Shown here piece by piece: positions 24,687 through 35,593 of a DNA stretch of 64,000 nucleotides. The notes under the pieces were generated by a model. It ran no database searches, was not told the origin of the DNA, and saw nothing but the letters and a program-made list of their open reading frames with translations. Source of the stretch: Pseudomonadota bacterium (GTDB lineage: Bacteria; Pseudomonadota; Gammaproteobacteria; Burkholderiales; Rhodocyclaceae); the NCBI GenBank assembly GCA_018241685.1, contig JAFEDJ010000054.1, positions 1-64,000 on the forward strand, given 5' to 3'. Both the position numbers and the translations under genes were made by a program. The first letter of the stretch is position 1. Every line of letters begins with the position of its first letter.

Positions 24687-24839
24687 GACGGTTAGCTTCG
24701 TTTTCGGGCAAGACAAAGGGAACCGAGGACCCGATACCCAGTGAGCCGCAGATCATCCATGGCGTAAAGCTCCCCAACTTGGCATTCAGCCGACCAGGCC
24801 TGCCGACACGCCATTGCAAGCTGGCTCCCCAGCACCCCG

Positions 24840-25334
24840 TCAGGCCTCTCTGCGATCCGGCTCAGTTGCGTGAATGAAGACAGTAAACGTGTCCGCCGGC
24901 CGGGGCGCCTTGGCGAGATCCAGCGCATGACCGATCGCGCCGCGGTGATACGTGCCGTGGTTGATCAGGTGGTAGAGCACTTCCTCCCGGCTCATCGTGC
25001 CTTTCTTGCCGTCGACAAAGGTGAAGTGGATTCGCTGTTGGAAGTGATCGGGATGCAAGGCCTGGGCGTAGTCCTGCAGCCACTGGTTCGATGCGCTGAG
25101 GCGGGCAGCCAGCGCCTCAAGGAGGGGCAGTTCCGGCGTATTGGTTGAGTCATGCGGTTCGGCGCCATCAGAGAGCCGGGCGCGAAACAGTTCTTCGACA
25201 CGGACCATGTGATTCAACTGCTGTCTGGCGAAATCGAACTGAGCGACATGAATCTCGCGGTCGATCTGGGCCACGGCATCCAGGGTCCGACGATCAGCCC
25301 AGGCCTTGTACTTGAGGGGTGTATGGAGATGCAT
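24840..25334 (-). CDS. DinB-family metal-dependent protein
   Basis: 164 residues from ATG 25334, chosen because the protein then opens with the family-typical KYKAWADRRTLDA; a TTG at 25361 is a weaker choice. DinB/YfiT-like four-helix bundles bind a divalent metal through three histidines; here the candidates are the His in LNHMVRVEELF and the pair in NHGTYHRG. Members include thiol transferases and uncharacterised stress proteins; the specific reaction is not deducible. A truncated copy lies at 23095-23501, so this is the intact member of a duplication. Confidence 0.85.
   Translation of the reverse strand: MHLHTPLKYKAWADRRTLDAVAQIDREIHVAQFDFARQQLNHMVRVEELFRARLSDGAEPHDSTNTPELPLLEALAARLSASNQWLQDYAQALHPDHFQQRIHFTFVDGKKGTMSREEVLYHLINHGTYHRGAIGHALDLAKAPRPADTFTVFIHATEPDRREA
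24897..25297. repeat. right copy of a 401-bp direct repeat
   Basis: Partner of 23101-23501, inside the intact DinB-family gene. See that entry for borders and divergence. Confidence 0.92.
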
Positions 25335-26049
25335 GAGGGTAAGAAAAATGGCGTTGTCCAATTTGGCGCGCTGCCCAGTGCCGTGTCCTGTCCGAATCTA
25401 CTGCGAGCCATAGAGGGCGGCAAGCATGATGTCGACGTGTTTTCTTATCCTCATGTATTGATTCAACAGGGACTGGCGACGTCCGGGAGGGAGCCAAGCG
25501 GAGTCCTGGAGATGATCGCCCCGCTGTCGCATGGGCTCGCGACCACCTCTGGGGTACTCGTGACTATCCCGGAGGTACTCGCGACTATCCCGGAGGTACT
25601 CGCGAGTACCCCGGAGGACCTCGCGCGCCCCACCGAGGTGGTCCGTCCTGTATCGGAAGTCCTCGCTTGGGTACGGGGGATAGGACGGGCCTGTCTCCGG
25701 GCTCCTCGCGAGGAGCTCCCGGACAGTCGGTCCCTATCCCGGTGGGCCTCGCGAGCAGCTTTCGAATAGGGCGGGAGTGTCGGCGGGATAGGGGTGGTCT
25801 GTCCCGGAGGTACTCGCGAGAGACTCGCGGATAGGGCAGGACACTCGCCGGGCTCCTCACGAGGAGCTTTCGGAGGGTCGGGACGGGTTCGGAGGTTGCC
25901 GGATCGGCTTCCGGAAGTGTCTGGCGGGGTGGATTGCGGGTGCTGAGCGATTCAACCGGGGGCGAGCGGATATCGCCAGGGCGCTGCAGCGTCTTGGCAG
26001 CGCCCCGGCCGGCCGCGGAGAACGGGCCGGCCGGCTGGCGGAAGGACGA
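25335..26049. other. 715-base region without a protein gene
   Basis: It holds the upstream region of the DinB gene and then a GC-rich tract of palindromic repeats (25545-25875). A plus-strand frame crosses the tract, but it begins opposite the DinB gene and its periodic heptapeptide simply reflects the DNA repeat. Confidence 0.5.
25545..25875. repeat. array of CTCGCGAG-centred palindromes, partly with 21-bp period
   Basis: From about 25554 a unit of GGTACTCGCGACTATCCCGG type repeats three times with a 21-base period, then decays over several more periods. Beyond that, related palindromes recur: GGTACTCGCGAGTACC (a perfect 16-mer), GCTCCTCGCGAGGAGC (a perfect 16-mer), a near copy GCTCCTCACGAGGAGC, and GCCTCGCGAGCAG. 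About ten CTCGCGA-like cores fall within 330 bases. It is not a CRISPR array: there are no conserved repeats separated by unique spacers. Confidence 0.75.
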
Positions 26050-26517
26050 TCAGGCTTCCGGCTTGGCGGCGCTGCGCGGCTTGCGGGAGAGGCGGGTCTG
26101 CATGGATTCCTTGAGGGTGTCGAGGGCGGTGCCTTTGCCGCCGACTTTGGCGAGGGCATAGCCGTCGTAGGCGGCGCTCATGATGTCGCTGCCGAGGGCC
26201 AGCTCGGTATCGTCGGCCCGGTCGGTAAGGGTACGCAGACGTTGCAGGCAGGGACGCAGGACATCGAGGGCGGCGATGTCCTGCTGGAAAGCGGCGAGGT
26301 CGAAATTGCCGGGCACGATGCCCGGGTTCTGGCGCAACACCAGCTCGGTCTGGCGGCAGAAGGCTTCGGACTTGTCACCCATCTTGACAGCCTTGCGGCG
26401 CTCGTCGGCGGAAAGCGTGATGAGGCCGCCGAGCTTGGCTTCAAGCGCGGTGAGCATGGTGTCGATGGCGTCGATATCGGCCGGGGCAAAGGTGATCGAG
26501 ACCAGATTCTGGGTCAT
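26050..26517 (-). CDS. conserved-looking hypothetical protein
   Basis: 155 residues with a good ribosome site (AAGGAG nine bases before the ATG). It is predicted all-helical and soluble, with no signal peptide (MTQNLVSITFAPADIDAID at the start) and a basic tail (RLSRKPRSAAKPEA). I do not recognise a named family. A degenerate LexA-like half-site lies about 80 bases upstream, resembling the perfect box of the VOC-family gene behind it. Confidence 0.7.
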   Translation of the reverse strand: MTQNLVSITFAPADIDAIDTMLTALEAKLGGLITLSADERRKAVKMGDKSEAFCRQTELVLRQNPGIVPGNFDLAAFQQDIAALDVLRPCLQRLRTLTDRADDTELALGSDIMSAAYDGYALAKVGGKGTALDTLKESMQTRLSRKPRSAAKPEA

Positions 26518-26596
26518 GGTGAAGCTCCTTGAGATTGAAGTGATGTGGCCGTGGCCATGAAGGCCCGCGCCTGCATGAATGCCAACGGCAACACCA

Positions 26597-26612
26597 CAGA
26601 TATTACATACAG
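26597..26612. promoter_or_regulatory. degenerate LexA-like box upstream of the 155-residue gene
   Basis: CAGATATTACATACAG has one good half (ACAG) and one poor half (CAGA instead of CTGT). It shares ACATACAGATT with the perfect box at 27302. It lies 80 bases before the start codon at 26517. Whether LexA binds it is open. Confidence 0.3.
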
Positions 26613-26699
26613 ATTATCTCAATGACATTCATCGGCACCGCACGAAGCCTCAACTCATCCCGCTGCGCACAGAGGCAGAAAAGCAAGCAGGTCGTCAGA

Positions 26700-26725
26700 A
26701 AAGAAAAACCGGCCTGGCGGCCGGT
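26700..26725 (-). terminator. intrinsic terminator of the VOC-family gene
   Basis: On the minus strand ACCGGCC, a four-base loop and GGCCGGT are followed by TTTTCTT. It lies about 117 bases after the stop of the gene at 26842. Confidence 0.8.
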
Positions 26726-26841
26726 CCTTGGCTGACGGTATTCGACGGGGAAGTCGTTGGCGACCGTCAGGCTGAGCGCAGAGGCTCGATGTTGCGTGCA
26801 GGAGAGCCCCAACACCTGGGGGTCGGGGCCATGTTGTTGAA

Positions 26842-27255
26842 TTATTCGGGCAAATGGCAGACCGCTTCAATGTTGTTGCCTTCAGGGTCAATCACGAACG
26901 CGCCGTAATAATTTGCGTGATAGTCCGGTCGGAGCCCAGGGGCACCATTGCATTTTCCGCCAGCGGCGATGGCGGCCTTGTAGAAAGCATCGACTTGCGC
27001 ACGATTCGTGGCTCGCCAGGCGAGGTGGCAACCGGACGTTGCGGCGGGGCCACCGTAGGGTGAAGGACCGTCGATGAACCACACGTCGGCCTTCTTGCCA
27101 TCCGGCTCGGATGCGTCAGGATAGGCAAACCCGAGGATGTTCGAGCCGTACTGGCCTTCGAAACACACGCTGTAACCCAGCGGTTCCAGGGCAGCGCCAT
27201 AAAACGCCTTTGCCCGGGCGATATCGATAACGCGGAACGTCATGTGGTCAAGCAT
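26842..27255 (-). CDS. VOC-family (glyoxalase/dioxygenase fold) protein
   Basis: 137 residues with AGGAGA upstream of the ATG. The N-terminal LDHMTFRVIDIARAKAFYG and C-terminal GAFVIDPEGNNIEAVCH are the paired beta-alpha-beta motifs of the vicinal oxygen chelate fold; metal-ligand candidates are H4, H77 (GCHLAW) and E131 (NIEAVCH). Members range from glyoxalase I to antibiotic-resistance proteins; the substrate cannot be inferred. A perfect LexA-type box lies 47 bases upstream and suggests induction by DNA damage, which is unusual for this family. Confidence 0.88.
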   Translation of the reverse strand: MLDHMTFRVIDIARAKAFYGAALEPLGYSVCFEGQYGSNILGFAYPDASEPDGKKADVWFIDGPSPYGGPAATSGCHLAWRATNRAQVDAFYKAAIAAGGKCNGAPGLRPDYHANYYGAFVIDPEGNNIEAVCHLPE

Positions 27256-27301
27256 GCGGGATCTCCTGAGATGAAGTTGAGGTGAAGTAGTGGACCATAA
27301 A

Positions 27302-27317
27302 CTGTATATACATACAG
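27302..27317. promoter_or_regulatory. LexA-type SOS box
   Basis: CTGTATATACATACAG fits the CTGT-N8-ACAG consensus used by LexA in gamma- and betaproteobacteria, with the AT-rich alternating centre typical of strong sites. It lies 47-62 bases upstream of the VOC-family start codon, within an AT-rich promoter-like stretch. The neighbour on the other side (ssb) ends toward it, so the VOC gene is the only likely target. Confidence 0.7.
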
Positions 27318-27430
27318 ATTTATATCATAAACATAACTTCATTTCAGGGCGACGACACTACAGCGCGATAACTGCCGGTGCCTCACGCACCTTGAACACG
27401 GAATTTCTGACACGCCCCTGCGACAGCCAA

Positions 27431-27467
27431 TAAAAAACCCGGGCGGCGCAGGGGCCGGCCCGGGTTT
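27431..27467 (-). terminator. intrinsic terminator of ssb
   Basis: On the minus strand AAACCCGGGC and GCCCGGGTTT pair perfectly over ten bases, followed by TTTATTGG. It lies 26 bases after the ssb stop. Confidence 0.88.
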
Positions 27468-27492
27468 CTATATTCCCTCGACGGGGGATGCC

Positions 27493-28131
27493 TCAGAACG
27501 GAATGTCGTCGTCGAAGCCGCCGAAATCGTTGCCGCCGGCCGGACGCTGGGGCGCGGACGGAGCGCTGGGGGCCGGGGCGGAACCGCCACCGAAGCCACC
27601 GCTGTCGCGGCCACCGCCATAGGAGGGCGAGCCGCCACCGCCGCTACCACCGCCGTAGTTGCCGCCGCTGTCACGACCGCCGCCGTAATTGCCGCCGCCA
27701 CCGCTGTCGCGGTTACCACCACCGTAGTTGCCGGCCGGGCGGCCGCCACCGAAGCCGCCTTCGCTGCGGCCCGACTCGTCGCCGCCGCCCATGCCCTGAC
27801 GGCTGCCGAGCATCTTCATCTCGTCGGCGCGGATTTCGGTGGTGTAGCGGTCCTGGCCGTCCTTGTCCTGCCACTTGCGGGTACGCAGGGAGCCTTCCAC
27901 GTACACCTGGCTGCCCTTGCGCAGGTATTGCCCGGCGATCTCGGCGAGCTTGCCGAAGAACACCACGCGGTGCCACTCGGTGGCTTCGCGCTTCTCGCCG
28001 CTGGCCTTGTCGCGCCAGGTATCGGTGGTGGCGAGGGTGATGTTGCAGATCGCGTCGCCGCTGGGGGCGTAACGGGTTTCGGGATCCTTGCCCAGGTTAC
28101 CGACAAGAATCACTTTGTTGACCGAAGCCAT
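27493..28131 (-). CDS. ssb: single-stranded DNA-binding protein
   Basis: 212 residues. The OB-fold (about 1-112) opens MASVNKVILVGNLGKDPE and contains ATEWHRVVFFGKLAEIA. A Gly/Asn/Ser-rich linker of about 80 residues follows, then the acidic tip FDDDIPF that binds partners such as RecO, PriA and exonuclease I. The linker is longer than in E. coli SSB (178 residues in all). It lies 33 bases downstream of the MFS gene, with uvrA divergent beyond, an arrangement common in betaproteobacteria. Confidence 0.98.
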   Translation of the reverse strand: MASVNKVILVGNLGKDPETRYAPSGDAICNITLATTDTWRDKASGEKREATEWHRVVFFGKLAEIAGQYLRKGSQVYVEGSLRTRKWQDKDGQDRYTTEIRADEMKMLGSRQGMGGGDESGRSEGGFGGGRPAGNYGGGNRDSGGGGNYGGGRDSGGNYGGGSGGGGSPSYGGGRDSGGFGGGSAPAPSAPSAPQRPAGGNDFGGFDDDIPF

Positions 28132-28164
28132 ATGTCTCTCCTAAAAATTCTGTAGGGCTGGCGC

Positions 28165-29361
28165 TCAGGCCGTTGCCACGTTGCGGCGCACCGGCGCCGA
28201 CATGCCGGAGGCGAGGATCAGCCAGGCCACGGCAAGTCCGCCGCCGAGCACCCACACCGCGCCCGGCCCCACATGTTGAGCCAGCCAGCCACCGAGCGCA
28301 CCGCCGAGGAACATGCCGATGGACTGCAGCGTGTTGTAGATGCCCAGCGCCGTGCCCTTGGCGTGCGGCGGAGCGATCTTGGAAATCCACGAGGGTTGGG
28401 TCGCCTCGAGCACGTTGAAGGCGACGAAGAACAGGGTCAGCAGGATCGCCAGCGGCCACATACCGGCGTTGCCCTCGAAATAGAGGCCGACCTGCACCGC
28501 CAGCAGCAGCCCGATGGCGGAGTTGAAGATGCTCTTCATGGCGCCCTTCTTCTCGGCGACGATCACCGCCGGCACCATCACCGTGAAGGACACCAGCACC
28601 GCCGGGAGGTAGACCTTCCAGTGCTCGGCCACCGGCAGGCCAGCGCGCACGAGGCCGGCGGGGACCAGCACCCACATGGCGGTCTGCATCAGGTGCAGCG
28701 CGAAGACGCCGAAGTTGAGGCGCATCAGCTGACTGTTGCCGAGCACTTCGGAGAAGCGCGCGGTGGCCCGCGGCACCGGCGGCGCGGCCGGCACGACGAA
28801 GATCACGGCGAAGATCGCCACCACGGCCAGCCCGGCGATGAGCCAGAACAGGCCGCTCATGCCGATCACGGAATACAGCAGCGGCGCGGCGACCATCGAA
28901 ATCGCGAAGACCAGGCCGATGGAGGCGCCGATCATCGCCATCACCTTGGTGCGGTGCTGGTCGCGGGTGAGGTCGGCGGCCAGCGCGGTGACCGCGGCGG
29001 AAATGGCGCCGGCGCCCTGCAGCACCCGGCCGATGACCACCGTATGCACGTCGGGGGCAAGTGCCGCGACGACGCTGCCGATCACGTACAGCACCAGGCC
29101 GAAGACGATCACCGGTTTGCGCCCGAAGCGGTCGGAGGCGGCGCCGAAGGGGATCTGCAGGAAGGCCTGGGTCAGGCCGTAGACGCCGATGACCATGCCG
29201 ACCTGGGCCACATCGTCACCGCCGGGCGTGCCGTGGGCGTGCACCGCGTAGACCGGCAGGATCAGGAACACGCCCAGCATGCGCAGCGCAAAGATTGCAG
29301 CCAGCGAAACGCCGGCGCGGCGCTCGGCCGGGCTCATATTGTCGTCAGTAGAGGAAGCCAT
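28165..29361 (-). CDS. MFS transporter
   Basis: 398 residues with about 12 hydrophobic segments. The MFS signature between TM2 and TM3 is present (GAASDRFGRKPVI), with a drug/H+ antiporter-like GRVLQGAGAISAA in TM4-5. It lacks the C-terminal cytoplasmic domain of the otherwise similar YajR. The substrate is unknown. It is transcribed toward ssb (33-base gap) and away from uvrA (66-base gap). Confidence 0.92.
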   Translation of the reverse strand: MASSTDDNMSPAERRAGVSLAAIFALRMLGVFLILPVYAVHAHGTPGGDDVAQVGMVIGVYGLTQAFLQIPFGAASDRFGRKPVIVFGLVLYVIGSVVAALAPDVHTVVIGRVLQGAGAISAAVTALAADLTRDQHRTKVMAMIGASIGLVFAISMVAAPLLYSVIGMSGLFWLIAGLAVVAIFAVIFVVPAAPPVPRATARFSEVLGNSQLMRLNFGVFALHLMQTAMWVLVPAGLVRAGLPVAEHWKVYLPAVLVSFTVMVPAVIVAEKKGAMKSIFNSAIGLLLAVQVGLYFEGNAGMWPLAILLTLFFVAFNVLEATQPSWISKIAPPHAKGTALGIYNTLQSIGMFLGGALGGWLAQHVGPGAVWVLGGGLAVAWLILASGMSAPVRRNVATA

Positions 29362-29427
29362 GAAACGTGCTGCGTGGGGAGGGTCAGGAGGCGTATATTA
29401 ACAGGTTGCCCCAGCCCACAATGCCCC

Positions 29428-32253
<2,826 letters not shown>

Positions 32254-32346
32254 GCCCTCGCCCGCTTTCCCCATCCGCCCCCGTGCCACCGCCGGGGGCG
32301 GCATCCAGTACACTGATCACCCGTCTCGTCGCACCTTTATCGCGCC

Positions 32347-33255
32347 ATGTCCGAACTCTGGTCCTCCCTCCGCCCGCAACTCGAATACCTGGCTACGCCG
32401 CTGCCGCTGGCCGCCCTCGGACTCGCCGACGCCCACCGGGACGAGATCGCCCCGCTGCTGGTGGCCGAACTGGAGGCGCTGGCTGCCGATCCGACCCCGG
32501 CCCAGGCCGACGGCTACGTGCTGCACCTCTATGCGATGCTGCTCCTCGCCCGCTGGCGCACCCCCAGCGCCTACCGGCCGCTGGTCGAACTGGGCCACCT
32601 GGACGAGAGCCAGGTGGATACCGTCTTCGGCCAGCTGGTCCATGACAGCTATGGCCGCGCGCTGGCCTCCACCTGTGACGGCGACCTGGCCCCGCTCGCC
32701 GCGCTGGCCGACGACGACGGCGCCAGCCGCTGGGCCCGCGCTGCCGCGCTGGAGGCGATGAGCCTCGCCGCCCTCGAAGGCCTCACGCCGCGCGGGCCGG
32801 TGGTGGACTTCCTCGCCGACTTCGGCACCCGCGAGGCCCAGGCCCTGCAGGACACGCCGGAGCGCGGCGAGGACTTCCCGCTGCTCGACGCGCTGGTCAC
32901 CCACCTGGCCGACCTGGGTGCGGTGGAGCATCTGCCGACGATCCACGAATGGTTCGCCGCCGGTCTCATCGACGACAGCTATGTGGACGCCGACCAGCTC
33001 GAGGACGACATCCGCCGCAACCCGGCCGACGCGCTGGCCGCGCTGCGCGAGGCCGGCCACGGCCTGATCGACGACCTGCGCCCGGAGATCGCCGCCTGGC
33101 CGGACATCCACCACATGCCACCGGTGGCGCTGGCACCGATTCCTCTCGGCGCAATCCGCGAGCCCATCGTCCGCGATGGCGCCAAGGTCGGCCGCAACGA
33201 CCCCTGCCCGTGTGGCAGCGGCCGCAAGTACAAGAAGTGCCACGGCGCCAATTGA
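32347..33255 (+). CDS. DUF1186 / SEC-C motif protein
   Basis: 302 residues. The body is an all-helical repeat region of the DUF1186 type. The last 20 residues form a SEC-C zinc motif (GRNDPCPCGSGRKYKKCHG), the same zinc binder that ends SecA, where it contacts SecB and ribosomes. Function is unknown; such proteins are thought to be adaptors. It lies 93 bases after uvrA on the same strand. Confidence 0.88.
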   Translation: MSELWSSLRPQLEYLATPLPLAALGLADAHRDEIAPLLVAELEALAADPTPAQADGYVLHLYAMLLLARWRTPSAYRPLVELGHLDESQVDTVFGQLVHDSYGRALASTCDGDLAPLAALADDDGASRWARAAALEAMSLAALEGLTPRGPVVDFLADFGTREAQALQDTPERGEDFPLLDALVTHLADLGAVEHLPTIHEWFAAGLIDDSYVDADQLEDDIRRNPADALAALREAGHGLIDDLRPEIAAWPDIHHMPPVALAPIPLGAIREPIVRDGAKVGRNDPCPCGSGRKYKKCHGAN

Positions 33256-33415
33256 GCGCCCCCAGGGCCGGGCAGCGCCCAGCCCGCCCCCCACGGGGGA
33301 CAAGGAAACTTGGGGCGGCCCGAGGCTTCCCTGGGACCACCGACATCCTGCTGCCATCAGGCCGACACCCGCGCTCGGCTATCATGGCGGCCTCGCGACG
33401 AACTGGAAGCCCATC

Positions 33416-34114
33416 ATGACCGACACCACGCCCGACCTTCCCGCCGACGCTTCCGACAGCAAGGCCGGCTTCGATCTGGACGATTTCGAGGTCCGCGTGC
33501 TGGCGGTACTGATCGAGAAATCCTTCGTCACCCCCGACACCTACCCGCTGTCGGTCAATGCGCTGGTCACCGGCTGCAACCAGCTCACCGGCCGCGAACC
33601 GGTGATGAACCTGTCGGAGGCCACCGTGCTGGCCACCCTCGACCGCCTCTCCGAGCGTGGCCTGGTCACCCAGCGCCACCAGGCCGGGGCGCGCGTGTCC
33701 AAGTGGGAGCACCAGATCCGCCTGCGCCATTCCCTCACGCCGCCGATGCAGGCGGTGCTGACCATCCTGATGCTGCGCGGCCCGCAGACCGTCGGCGAGA
33801 TCCGTGCCCGTTGCGAACGCATGCATGCCTTCGGCACCCCGGCCGAAGTCGAGGATGTGCTGGAAAAACTTGGCGACAAGTACCCGCCGATGATCGTCCA
33901 GTTGCCGAGGGCTCCCGGCACCAAGGAAGCCCGCTACACCCACCTGATGAGCGGCGAAGCCGCCGCCCAGCAGAGCCACAGCTTCGAAGCCGCCGAACAG
34001 GCCGCCCCCCGCGGCAGCCGCGTCGGGGAACTCGAAGAGGAAGTCCGCCGTCTGCGTCAGCAGCTGGAATGGCTGACCAACGAATTCGAGGAATTCCGCA
34101 AACAGTTCCAGTGA
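33416..34114 (+). CDS. YceH/DUF480 family protein
   Basis: 232 residues from ATG 33416. The DUF480 hallmark is an early LIEKSFVTPDTYPLSVNAL, followed by tandem winged-helix domains (NQLTGREPVMNLSEATV; LRGPQTVGEIRARCERMH). A coiled coil closes the protein (LEEEVRRLRQQLEWLTNEFEE). The family is widespread in proteobacteria; a DNA-binding role is suggested by the wHTH fold but not established. The frame continues upstream into the preceding gene, but no better start is supported. Confidence 0.92.
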   Translation: MTDTTPDLPADASDSKAGFDLDDFEVRVLAVLIEKSFVTPDTYPLSVNALVTGCNQLTGREPVMNLSEATVLATLDRLSERGLVTQRHQAGARVSKWEHQIRLRHSLTPPMQAVLTILMLRGPQTVGEIRARCERMHAFGTPAEVEDVLEKLGDKYPPMIVQLPRAPGTKEARYTHLMSGEAAAQQSHSFEAAEQAAPRGSRVGELEEEVRRLRQQLEWLTNEFEEFRKQFQ

Positions 34115-34215
34115 GGGTGCGGAACCGCGGCAGGCACATGCCGGGCGGTGGCCGCACCACCCGCCGGCCGCGCCGCGCCGCGCATCCTTAACTCATCGTC
34201 CCGACCAAGAAACCC

Positions 34216-35001
34216 ATGCTCGTCCATCCCCAGTTCGACCCCGTCGCCATCGCCATCGGCCCCCTCGCGGTGCGCTGGTACGGTCTGATGTACCTCGTCG
34301 CCTTCATCCTCTTCGTGACCCTCGGCCGGGTCCACGCCAAACGGCGGCCGGAGCTGGGCTGGGATGCGCAGCAGATCGACGACCTGCTGTTCTACGGCGT
34401 ACTCGGGGTGATCCTCGGTGGGCGCCTGGGCTACGTGCTGTTCTACAAGCCGGCCTACTACTTCAGCCATCCGGCCGAGATCCTCGCCGTGTGGCAGGGC
34501 GGCATGGCCTTCCACGGCGGCTTCCTGGGCGTGCTGGTGGCCATGTGGCTGTTCGGCCGCAAGACCCATCGGCCATGGCTGGCCGTCACCGACTTCATCG
34601 CCCCGCTGGTGCCCCTCGGCCTGGCGGCAGGGCGGCTCGGCAACTTCATCAACGGCGAGCTGGTCGGCCGCGTCACCGACGTGCCATGGGCGATGATCTT
34701 CCCGCAGGTAGACAACCTGCCCCGCCACCCGTCCCAGCTCTACCAGTTCTCGCTGGAAGGGGTCAGCCTGTTCCTGATCCTGTGGTGGTTCGCCGCCAAG
34801 CCGCGGCCCCGCGGCCTGATCTCGGCGGCTTTCCTGATCGGCTACGGCTGCTTCCGCTTCATCGCCGAATTCGGCCGCGAACCGGACGACTTCCTCGGCC
34901 TGCTGACCTTCGGCATGTCGATGGGCCAGTGGCTGTCCCTGCCGATGATCCTCGCCGGCATCGGCATGGCCGTGTGGGCAGCCAAGCGCAACGAAACCTG
35001 A
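34216..35001 (+). CDS. lgt: prolipoprotein diacylglyceryl transferase
   Basis: 261 residues, an inner-membrane enzyme with about seven hydrophobic segments. It transfers diacylglycerol from phosphatidylglycerol to the lipobox cysteine of prolipoproteins. The Lgt signature GRLGNFINGELVGR is present, as are GGRLGYVLFY and the conserved AFHGGFLG-type loop (MAFHGGFLG). The length is typical. Confidence 0.98.
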   Translation: MLVHPQFDPVAIAIGPLAVRWYGLMYLVAFILFVTLGRVHAKRRPELGWDAQQIDDLLFYGVLGVILGGRLGYVLFYKPAYYFSHPAEILAVWQGGMAFHGGFLGVLVAMWLFGRKTHRPWLAVTDFIAPLVPLGLAAGRLGNFINGELVGRVTDVPWAMIFPQVDNLPRHPSQLYQFSLEGVSLFLILWWFAAKPRPRGLISAAFLIGYGCFRFIAEFGREPDDFLGLLTFGMSMGQWLSLPMILAGIGMAVWAAKRNET

Positions 35002-35019
35002 AGCGGGCCGCAGCGCCGC

Positions 35020-35439
35020 TCAATCCACCGGCAGACCGATGGCCGCCAGCACCCAGGCGGCCAGCAGCACCCCGTTGCTGAGGGCGAAGGCCGCCAGGCG
35101 GTGATAGACGTTGTTGTAGCCCAGGTGGATCAGGCTATGCACGACCCGCAGCCCCACGTAGGTCCATGCGAGTCCCAGCTGCAGCGCCGAGTGCTGGCCG
35201 GTCACGTAGCACAACAGCCCCAGCACGTAGAACAGCACCGGGAGCTCCAGCAGGTTCATGTAGTTCCGGTTAGGCAGGCACACGTCGGGCGGCACCTGCA
35301 TCGATTCTCCAAAACGGAAATCGGACACCTGGACGCGACCGGCAAAACCGGCGCCAAGCCGCCTGACGGCGATCAGCAGCAGGATCACGAAGGTCCAGGC
35401 CGCCAGGGCGAACTGGGGATAGAGCATGGCAACGCGCAT
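35020..35439 (-). CDS. MAPEG-family membrane protein
   Basis: About 139 residues from ATG 35439; ATG 35427 is equally possible, and the longer frame to 35643 has no support. Four hydrophobic segments and the motif RNYMNLLELPVLFY with RVVHSLIHLGYN place it in the MAPEG superfamily (membrane-associated glutathione/eicosanoid proteins). Bacterial members are mostly of unknown substrate. It is convergent with lgt. Confidence 0.85.
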   Translation of the reverse strand: MRVAMLYPQFALAAWTFVILLLIAVRRLGAGFAGRVQVSDFRFGESMQVPPDVCLPNRNYMNLLELPVLFYVLGLLCYVTGQHSALQLGLAWTYVGLRVVHSLIHLGYNNVYHRLAAFALSNGVLLAAWVLAAIGLPVD

Positions 35440-35593
35440 GGGGGCAGGTGGAGCAACGCGGGCAACGGCCGCCGGAACCATCCATAATGCATGAACACGC
35501 GCGCAGCATAAGCGAGCACCCCGGGAATGTCCAAGATGTGAGCAGGGTTTTCCTGGCTTGGCAGCCGGACCGAATCGACTCACAGTGAGTGCC

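Noticed and set aside
23502..24896. Integron gene cassettes
   Set aside because: Small same-strand genes with a SUKH protein suggested cassettes, but I could not find attC-like paired core sites between them, and the borders are the DinB repeats.
25152..25769. Plus-strand frame encoding a VLATIPE-type heptapeptide repeat
   Set aside because: It begins opposite the intact DinB gene, has no clear ribosome site, and the peptide periodicity is explained by the 21-bp DNA repeat.
25545..25875. CRISPR array
   Set aside because: The units are palindromic and contiguous with no unique spacers, the repeats decay quickly, and no cas gene is present.
28273..29427. Open frame continuous with uvrA that would add 385 residues to its N-terminus
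   Set aside because: It is antisense to the MFS gene, has no UvrA homology pattern, and the family start MDAIRIRGARTHNLKN is at 29428.
29362..29427. LexA box in the uvrA promoter
   Set aside because: uvrA is an SOS gene in E. coli, but no CTGT-N8-ACAG site is present here; only a promoter-like TATATT is seen.
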